Below are positions 1 to 4,266 of a DNA stretch of 11,072 bases, piece by piece. The notes under the pieces are model-generated. The model was given only the letters and a program-made list of their open reading frames with translations, was not told the origin of the DNA and ran no database searches. The position numbers and the translations under genes are program-made. Source of the DNA: Desulfocurvus sp. (GTDB taxonomy: Bacteria; Desulfobacterota; Desulfovibrionia; Desulfovibrionales; Desulfovibrionaceae); assembly GCF_023230885.1 (NCBI RefSeq), contig NZ_JALNWM010000109.1, positions 1 to 11,072 of the forward strand, in the 5' to 3' direction. Numbering within the stretch: the first letter of the stretch is position 1; each line of letters begins with the position of its first letter.

Positions 1-84
1 CCACCCGCCCTTGGTCGCCCGGCGCGGGGCGCCCCCCTGGCTGGTGTTCGCAGGCCCCCGCGCGTGCGGGCTGGCCGGGAAGGT

Positions 85-738
85 TCAGGCTCCGGCGCCG
101 GGAGTCTTCTTCCAGTCGGCCAGAAAGGCGTCGAGGCCCTTGTCCGTCAGCGGGTGGCGCGAGAGCTTTTCCAGGACATCGAAAGGGATGGTCGCCACGT
201 CGGCGCCCAGCAGCGCGCTTTGCAGGATATGCATGGGGCTGCGGACGCTGGCCACCAGGGTCTGGGTGGAGAATCCGTAGTTGGTGAAAATGGTTACGAT
301 CTGTTCCACCAGGGCCATGCCCTCGCCGCCCACGTCGTCCACGCGGCCGACGAAGGGGCTGACGTAGCTGGCCCCCGCCTTGGCCGCCAAAAGGGCCTGG
401 AGCGGCGAAAAAACCAGGGTCACGTTGGTGTCGATGCCCATGGCCGTCAGCTCGCGCACGGCGGCCAGGCCTTCCATGGTCATGGGGATCTTGACCACCA
501 CGTTGGGCCCGAAGGCGACGAGGTCGCGCGCCTCGCGGACCATCTCCGCCGCCGTGAGGCCGACGACCTCCAGGCTCACCGGCCCCTCGACCTCGGCGCA
601 GATCTTCTGCGCCAGGGTGCGCCAGTCCTCTTTCTCACGGGCCAGCAGGCTCGGGTTGGTGGTCACGCCGTCGATGAGCCCGTAGGCCTTGGCCCGGCGG
701 ATTTCTTCCAGGTTCGCCGTATCGATGAAAAAACGCAT
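85..738 (-). CDS. tal: Short-form transaldolase (TalC/FSA-like family)
   Basis: This 217-residue class I aldolase belongs to the short transaldolase / fructose-6-phosphate aldolase family. It should transfer dihydroxyacetone units in the non-oxidative pentose phosphate pathway in the cytosol. Visible motifs are FIDTANLEEI at the start, TTNPS (26-30), the Schiff-base lysine K83 in VVKIPMT, NVTLVFSPLQA (105-115) and PFVGRVDD (128-135). Two residues favour transaldolase over fructose-6-phosphate aldolase: E57 where E. coli FsaA has Gln59, and F129 where FsaA has Tyr131. The NVTLVFS segment is also transaldolase-like. Length is normal for the family. The ATG is preceded by a GGGAG sequence. It is the last gene seen in the minus-strand group, 93 bases after the YHS/TRASH-type gene. 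Family assignment is very sure; choice of transaldolase over aldolase is an inference from alignment by eye. Confidence 0.93.
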   Translation of the reverse strand: MRFFIDTANLEEIRRAKAYGLIDGVTTNPSLLAREKEDWRTLAQKICAEVEGPVSLEVVGLTAAEMVREARDLVAFGPNVVVKIPMTMEGLAAVRELTAMGIDTNVTLVFSPLQALLAAKAGASYVSPFVGRVDDVGGEGMALVEQIVTIFTNYGFSTQTLVASVRSPMHILQSALLGADVATIPFDVLEKLSRHPLTDKGLDAFLADWKKTPGAGA

Positions 739-831
739 GACATCGTCTCCCTTTTCACCCCGTCGCCGGGGCCCTTGTTCACGGACACGGCACCTCGCGA
801 GCGACCCGGAGCGCCCTGCTGCTGCGCGCGA

Positions 832-1128
832 TTATCCTTCCTTGTTTTCCAGCGGCTTGGCCTCTTCGGCCTGGCCCTCTAGCTGCTTCAGGAACTTGTC
901 GCGGCAGTCGTAGCTGCAAAAGCAGTGCACCGTTTCACCGCTGCGCACCCGGATTTCGCAGTCCTCGCGGGATACATAGCTGCCGCAGATGGGGTCCTTG
1001 ACCATCTCGCCCGAGGCCTTGAGGGTTTCCTGCTCCTTCTCCTCGCGCGCTTCCTTGCGCCGGGCGTCGCCCTTGAAGAGCTTGAAGAGCAGGAAAAGCG
1101 CTGCGGCCAGAATCAGGAATTTCAGCAT
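832..1128 (-). CDS. Small membrane-anchored YHS/TRASH-type protein, function unknown
   Basis: A 98-residue protein with one hydrophobic N-terminal segment (about residues 2-18, LKFLILAAALFLLFKLF). It is followed by a highly charged linker rich in Lys, Arg and Glu (19-40) and a cysteine-rich module (42-80). The module has DPICG (45-49), C57, then C69-F-C71-S-x-x-C75 and F79. This matches the YHS/TRASH pattern of a DPxCG opening and a closing FCSxxCxxxF, a fold often linked to metal binding in metal-handling proteins. The positive residues after the membrane segment suggest the module faces the cytoplasm. No enzyme motif is present. It lies between folK and the transaldolase gene. A G-rich stretch (GGTGGGG) lies four bases before the ATG, and an AT-rich palindrome sits further upstream. 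I do not know its function; metal sensing, metal delivery or a structural zinc role are all possible. That it is a real gene is well supported by motif and layout. Confidence 0.85.
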   Translation of the reverse strand: MLKFLILAAALFLLFKLFKGDARRKEAREEKEQETLKASGEMVKDPICGSYVSREDCEIRVRSGETVHCFCSYDCRDKFLKQLEGQAEEAKPLENKEG

Positions 1129-1152
1129 GATACCCCACCCTTGGCTTTGTTG

Positions 1153-1169
1153 TTAAAGTTTCACTTTAA
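1153..1169. promoter_or_regulatory. AT-rich palindrome, candidate operator
   Basis: A perfect 7-base inverted repeat, TTAAAGT-TTC-ACTTTAA, lies in an AT-rich island (about 1145-1175) inside very GC-rich DNA. It is 24 bases upstream of the ATG of the YHS/TRASH-type gene, the usual place for an operator or core promoter. No convincing -35 and -10 pair was found around it. It could bind a dimeric repressor. It does not match the Rex or Fur consensus as I know them. The pattern is directly visible; the role is inferred. Confidence 0.4.
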
Positions 1170-1324
1170 GTTTTCCTCAGGGCCGGAGGCGTTGCTGCGC
1201 CCCGCCCCGCGATGCGCCCGGCTCGCCGCGTCGCCCCCACGGCCTGATCCGGCCGTCCCGCATGGCCCACGCGGCCTAGCCGCGCCCCCAGCCCTCGCGC
1301 GCCCGATCCCGCCGCGCCGCCCGC

Positions 1325-1355
1325 CCCTGCGCCAGCCTGGCTCCGCCGCGCAGGG
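1325..1355 (-). terminator. GC-rich hairpin just after folK
   Basis: An 8-base perfect inverted repeat (CCCTGCGC at 1325-1332, GCGCAGGG at 1348-1355) with a 15-base loop begins two bases beyond the folK stop codon. The position suits a transcript end, but there is no run of T after it on the minus strand, so it may protect a 3' end or act with a factor. In DNA this rich in GC such a stem could also arise by chance. Confidence 0.3.
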
Positions 1356-1357
1356 CC

Positions 1358-1864
1358 CTACTGCCTGATCTCTTCGCCTTGCGGGCCCGGGACGACCTGG
1401 AAAACCAGGCGCGACAGGGCCTCTTCCACCGTGTGCCCCGCAGGCAGGCGCAGCCCCGGGGCCAGCTCCGCCAGGGGCACGAGCACAAAGGCCCGCCGCT
1501 CCATGCGCGGATGGGGCAGCTCCAGGCGCGCGGTGCGCAGGACCAGCCCGCCGAAAAGCAGCAGATCCAGGTCGATGATCCTCGGGCCGAAGCGCTCGGG
1601 GGCGTCCGGGCCGGTGCCGCGGTCGCGCCCAAGCTCCAGCTCGATGCCCAGGAGCGCGTCCAGCAGGGCCTCGGGGCTCACCGTCCGGTCGCATAGCACG
1701 CGCGCGACCTGGTTGGCAAACCAGGGCTGGTCGGGCTTGTCCTGCGGCTGGGTGCGGTAGACGCGCGAGGCCCCGCCCGGGCGGACGCCGGAAACCCGGC
1801 CCAGGCGCTCCAGCGCCCGGGCCAGGTTCCGCACGGGGTCGCCCAGGTTGGACCCGAGGCACAC
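1358..1864 (-). CDS. folK: 2-amino-4-hydroxy-6-hydroxymethyldihydropteridine pyrophosphokinase (HPPK)
   Basis: FolK transfers pyrophosphate from ATP to 6-hydroxymethyl-7,8-dihydropterin in folate synthesis. From the GTG at 1864 it has 168 residues. It shows GSNLGD (4-9), FANQVA (49-54), the signature RFGPRIIDLDLL (91-102) with the two magnesium-binding aspartates D98 and D100, and PHPRMERRAFVL (117-128). The start is a problem. The GTG has a ribosome binding site (AGAGG, five bases upstream) overlapping the dapL stop. However, starting there removes most of the first beta strand: homologs read Ala-Tyr/Phe-Ile/Val before the glycine motif, and the in-frame codons just upstream spell Val-Glu-Ala-Phe. 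No ATG, GTG, TTG or CTG exists between those codons and the in-frame stop at 1904-1906. Identity is very sure; the exact start is not. The gene is translationally coupled to dapL. Confidence 0.93.
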   Translation of the reverse strand: MCLGSNLGDPVRNLARALERLGRVSGVRPGGASRVYRTQPQDKPDQPWFANQVARVLCDRTVSPEALLDALLGIELELGRDRGTGPDAPERFGPRIIDLDLLLFGGLVLRTARLELPHPRMERRAFVLVPLAELAPGLRLPAGHTVEEALSRLVFQVVPGPQGEEIRQ

Positions 1865-1869
1865 GAAAG

Positions 1870-1874
1870 CCTCT
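1870..1874 (-). promoter_or_regulatory. Ribosome binding site for folK
   Basis: AGAGG on the minus strand, five bases before the GTG at 1864-1862 and overlapping the dapL TAG stop (1875-1873). It supports the GTG start and coupling of folK translation to dapL, although protein similarity suggests a slightly longer N-terminus. Confidence 0.5.
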
Positions 1875-3042
1875 ACAGCGCCGCGATGCGGGATACGGCC
1901 TCCTCAAGGCGCGCGGTGGGCACGGTCAGGGAGATCCGGAAATAGCCCTCGCCCGCGGCGCCGAAGCCGTTGCCGGGGGTCAGGACAACGCCGGTGCGTT
2001 CCAGCACCTCGGAGACGAACTGCGCCGAGGAACGGCCCTTGGGCACTTTGGCCCAGATGTAGACAGTGGCCTCGGGCAACGGGCAGTCGATGCCGGCCTT
2101 GCGCAGGGCCGCGACCACGGCGTCGCGCCGCTCGCGGTAGACCTCGCGGAAACCCGCCACATGGGGCTCGCCGTCGCGCATGGCCCGGATGCCTGCCTGT
2201 TGCACGGCCTGGAAAATGCCCGAGTCCACGTTGGTCTTGACCTTGCCCAGGCCCGCCACCAGCGAGGCGTTGCCCACGGCCATGCCCACGCGCCAGCCGG
2301 TCATGTTGTAGGTCTTGGACAGGGAATGGAACTCGATGGCCACGTCCTTGGCGCCGGGGAACTGCAAGATGCTCGGCGGCTTCTTGGCGTCGTCGTAGTA
2401 CAGCTCCGTGTAGGCCGCGTCGTGGACGATGATGGTGTTCGTCTCGCGGCAGCGGGCGATGAGCTTCTCGAAAAACGCGGCGTCGGCCGTGGCCGCCGTG
2501 GGGTTGTTGGGGTAGTTCAGGTAGATGGACCGCGCGCGCTCCCAGGTGGCGTCGTCGATGGCGTCCAGGTCGGGCAGGAAGGCGTTTTCCTCGGTCATGG
2601 GCACGAAGGCCACCTCGCCGCCCGCAAAGCGCGTGGCGATGGGGTACACCGGATAGTTGGGCGAGCAGACGAGGTTCAGGTCGCCGGGGTCGGTGAAGGC
2701 CAGGGGGAAATGGGCGATGCCCTCCTTGGAGCCGATGAGGCTGACCACCTCGCGGGCCTCGTCCAGGTCCGTCACGCCAAAGCGCTCGGCGTACCAGCGG
2801 GTCACGGCCTGGCGGAAGGCGGGCAGGCCCTCGTAGTCCGGATAGCGGTGGTTGGCGGGGTTCTTGGCCGCCTCATAGAGGGCGTCAACGATGAAATCCG
2901 GGGTCGGCAGGTCGGGATCGCCGATGCCCAGGCTGATGATGTCCACGCCGCGCGCGGCCACCTGCTTCTTCACGCGGTCAATCTCGGCGAACAGGTAGGG
3001 CGGCAATTCGGCAATGCGCTGGGCCAGCTTGAAATCGGGCAC
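1873..3042 (-). CDS. dapL: LL-diaminopimelate aminotransferase
   Basis: A 389-residue fold-type I PLP aminotransferase. DapL converts tetrahydrodipicolinate and glutamate directly to LL-diaminopimelate, bypassing the succinylase or acetylase route to lysine and peptidoglycan. The N-terminal segment (PDFKLAQRIAELPPYLFAEI, 2-21) and SLGIGDPDLPTPDFI (37-51) are typical of this subgroup. Other landmarks are NYPNNP (176-181), D208 and Y211 for the cofactor ring, the Schiff-base lysine K243 in SLSKTYNMTGWR, R251, and R369 in FRIS for the substrate carboxylate. Length fits DapL. The GTG start at 3042 is chosen because AAGGAG lies nine bases upstream and the conserved N-terminus begins there; the frame stays open far upstream only because the DNA is GC-rich. 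It is the first gene of the minus-strand group, with a good promoter about 65 bases upstream. A related class I/II aminotransferase with another substrate is the main alternative. Confidence 0.93.
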   Translation of the reverse strand: MPDFKLAQRIAELPPYLFAEIDRVKKQVAARGVDIISLGIGDPDLPTPDFIVDALYEAAKNPANHRYPDYEGLPAFRQAVTRWYAERFGVTDLDEAREVVSLIGSKEGIAHFPLAFTDPGDLNLVCSPNYPVYPIATRFAGGEVAFVPMTEENAFLPDLDAIDDATWERARSIYLNYPNNPTAATADAAFFEKLIARCRETNTIIVHDAAYTELYYDDAKKPPSILQFPGAKDVAIEFHSLSKTYNMTGWRVGMAVGNASLVAGLGKVKTNVDSGIFQAVQQAGIRAMRDGEPHVAGFREVYRERRDAVVAALRKAGIDCPLPEATVYIWAKVPKGRSSAQFVSEVLERTGVVLTPGNGFGAAGEGYFRISLTVPTARLEEAVSRIAAL

Positions 3043-3051
3043 GTCGTTGCA

Positions 3052-3057
3052 CTCCTT
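3052..3057 (-). promoter_or_regulatory. Ribosome binding site fixing the dapL GTG start
   Basis: AAGGAG on the minus strand, nine bases before the GTG at 3042-3040. It decides the start in a frame that otherwise remains open for hundreds of codons upstream. Confidence 0.7.
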
Positions 3058-3108
3058 GGAGCTGTCGATACGGACGGCGGGGCCGTCGGGTTGCGGGCAG
3101 GCCCGTGG

Positions 3109-3138
3109 ACCATAGCGGCGGCTCCCGGGGGCTGTCAA
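3109..3138 (-). promoter_or_regulatory. Sigma70-type promoter for dapL
   Basis: On the minus strand a perfect -35 box TTGACA (3138-3133) is followed after 18 bases by TATGGT (3114-3109), which matches the -10 consensus at four of six positions. Transcription would start near 3102, giving a leader of about 60 bases before the GTG. The site sits in the divergent region between dapL and xerD. It is the best promoter match in the window. No equally good promoter was seen for xerD on the opposite strand. Confidence 0.6.
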
Positions 3139-3156
3139 CGCCGGGGCGTCTTCCCG

Positions 3157-3174
3157 CCCCGCGGCGGCGCGGGG
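3157..3174. repeat. GC hairpin in the dapL-xerD intergenic region
   Basis: A perfect 7-base inverted repeat (CCCCGCG, four-base loop, CGCGGGG). Immediately downstream a second potential stem pairs CCGCGGG with CCCGCGG around a palindromic loop (about 3178-3203). Both lie upstream of xerD. Base composition alone makes such stems common here, so a regulatory role is only a possibility. Confidence 0.25.
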
Positions 3175-3282
3175 CACCGCGGGCCGCCCGGGCGCCCCGC
3201 GGATTGGGCCTGCCGTGCGCCCGGGGCCGCCCCTCCGCCGTGCCCCTTGTATCGTACGCCCGGGCCGTGTACCCTGCCGAGC

Positions 3283-4266
3283 ATGTCCCGCAGCCCCGGG
3301 CCCCGGCCCGAGACATCCCGCCCCGCCCCCGCCGGGGCGCCCGCCGCGTCCCACCCCTGGGTGGCGGCCTATCTCGACCATCTGCTGCTGGTGCGCGGGC
3401 TGGCCGGGCGGACGCTGGCGGCCTACGGCCAGGACCTTGCGGCCTTCACCGACTTTCTGCGCGCCCGCGGCGCGGACCTGGCGGACGTGACCCCGCAGAC
3501 CCTGACCCTGTATCTCTTCCACCTGCGCGGCCGGGGGCTGGCCAGCCGCAGCCTGGCGCGCCACCTGTCGGCCCTGCGCGGGCTGTTCGCCCACCTCGCC
3601 GACGAGGGCCGCCTGCCGGCCGACCCCGCGCACCTGCTGGAAAACCCCAAGCTGCCGCGCAAGCTGCCCGACGTGCTGACCCCGGCCGATGTGGCGGCCA
3701 TCCTCGACCAGCCCGACACCGCCGACCGCCTGGGCTTCCGCGACCGGACCATGCTGGAGCTGCTCTACGCCGCCGGGTTGCGCGTCTCCGAGCTCATCGC
3801 CCTGGGCCCCCTGGACTTCGACCCCCAAACCGGGCTCCTGCGCGTTTTCGGCAAAGGCGCCAAGGAGCGCGTGGTGCCCCTGCACTACGAGGCCCAGCGC
3901 TTCCTGGAAACCTACCTGCGCTCCTGGCGCGGGCAGTTCCGCCCCGTGGAGAACCTGGTGTTCCTCAACCGCTCGGGCCGCGGGCTTTCGCGCCAGGCCG
4001 TGTGGAAACTCATCAAGCGCTACGCCCTCATGGCCGGGGTGCGCGCCGAGGTTTCGCCGCACACCATGCGCCACAGCTTCGCCACGCACCTGCTCGAAGG
4101 CGGGGCCGACCTGCGCACGGTGCAGCTGCTGCTCGGCCACGCCGACATCGCCGCCACGGAGATATACACCCACGTCCAGTCCGAGCGGCTGCTGCGCGTC
4201 CACCGCGAGCACCATCCGCGCTCGGCCATGCGCACCAGGGATCAAGAGGCCCGCCACCGCCCATGA
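3283..4266 (+). CDS. xerD: Site-specific tyrosine recombinase XerD
   Basis: XerD acts with XerC at the dif site to resolve chromosome dimers, controlled by FtsK at the septum. The 327-residue product has an N-terminal SAM-like core-binding domain (about 24-110) and a C-terminal catalytic domain (about 130-310). All six catalytic residues are present: R167 (AAGLRVSEL), K191 (GKGAKERVVPL), H260 and R263 (SPHTMRHSFATHL), H286 (LLGHADI) and the nucleophile Y295 (EIYTHV). The tail SERLLRVHREHHPR resembles E. coli XerD more than XerC. The protein begins with about 23 extra residues rich in Pro, Ala and Ser, and the ATG has no strong ribosome binding site, so a later start such as the GTG at 3361 is possible. 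Its TGA overlaps the ATG of the next gene by four bases (ATGA). No adjacent mobile-element genes suggest an integrase. Confidence 0.93.
   Translation: MSRSPGPRPETSRPAPAGAPAASHPWVAAYLDHLLLVRGLAGRTLAAYGQDLAAFTDFLRARGADLADVTPQTLTLYLFHLRGRGLASRSLARHLSALRGLFAHLADEGRLPADPAHLLENPKLPRKLPDVLTPADVAAILDQPDTADRLGFRDRTMLELLYAAGLRVSELIALGPLDFDPQTGLLRVFGKGAKERVVPLHYEAQRFLETYLRSWRGQFRPVENLVFLNRSGRGLSRQAVWKLIKRYALMAGVRAEVSPHTMRHSFATHLLEGGADLRTVQLLLGHADIAATEIYTHVQSERLLRVHREHHPRSAMRTRDQEARHRP

Noticed and set aside
757..770. Small hairpin (CCCCG-TCGC-CGGGG) between the YHS/TRASH-type gene and the transaldolase gene, as a terminator
   Set aside because: The stem is only five bases with no T-run, and such stems are common in this base composition. 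The two genes are probably co-transcribed.
64..882. A 272-codon plus-strand frame opposite the transaldolase
   Set aside because: Low-complexity His/Gly/Ala-rich antisense product with no domain; the minus-strand frame has all transaldolase motifs.
1161..1907. A 248-codon minus-strand frame over folK and the gap after it
   Set aside because: It is a Pro/Arg/Gly-rich shadow in another frame; FolK motifs are in the frame at 1358-1864.
2161..3282. Plus-strand extension upstream of xerD, antisense to dapL
   Set aside because: The frame is open but the sequence is low-complexity and mirrors dapL codons. XerD similarity begins only after the ATG at 3283.
3043..4257. Minus-strand upstream extension of dapL across xerD
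   Set aside because: Conserved DapL sequence begins at the GTG at 3042, which has its own AAGGAG, and the extension mirrors xerD codons.
3105..4262. Open frame upstream of the DHH fusion, overlapping xerD in another frame
   Set aside because: The sequence is Pro/Arg/Ala-rich without motifs. The DHH domain starts right after the ATG at 4263, which overlaps the xerD stop.
3283..4266. A phage or island integrase
   Set aside because: The tyrosine recombinase has XerD-type length and tail, is joined to a tRNA nucleotidyltransferase gene, and there is no tRNA gene, direct repeat or mobile-element gene nearby.
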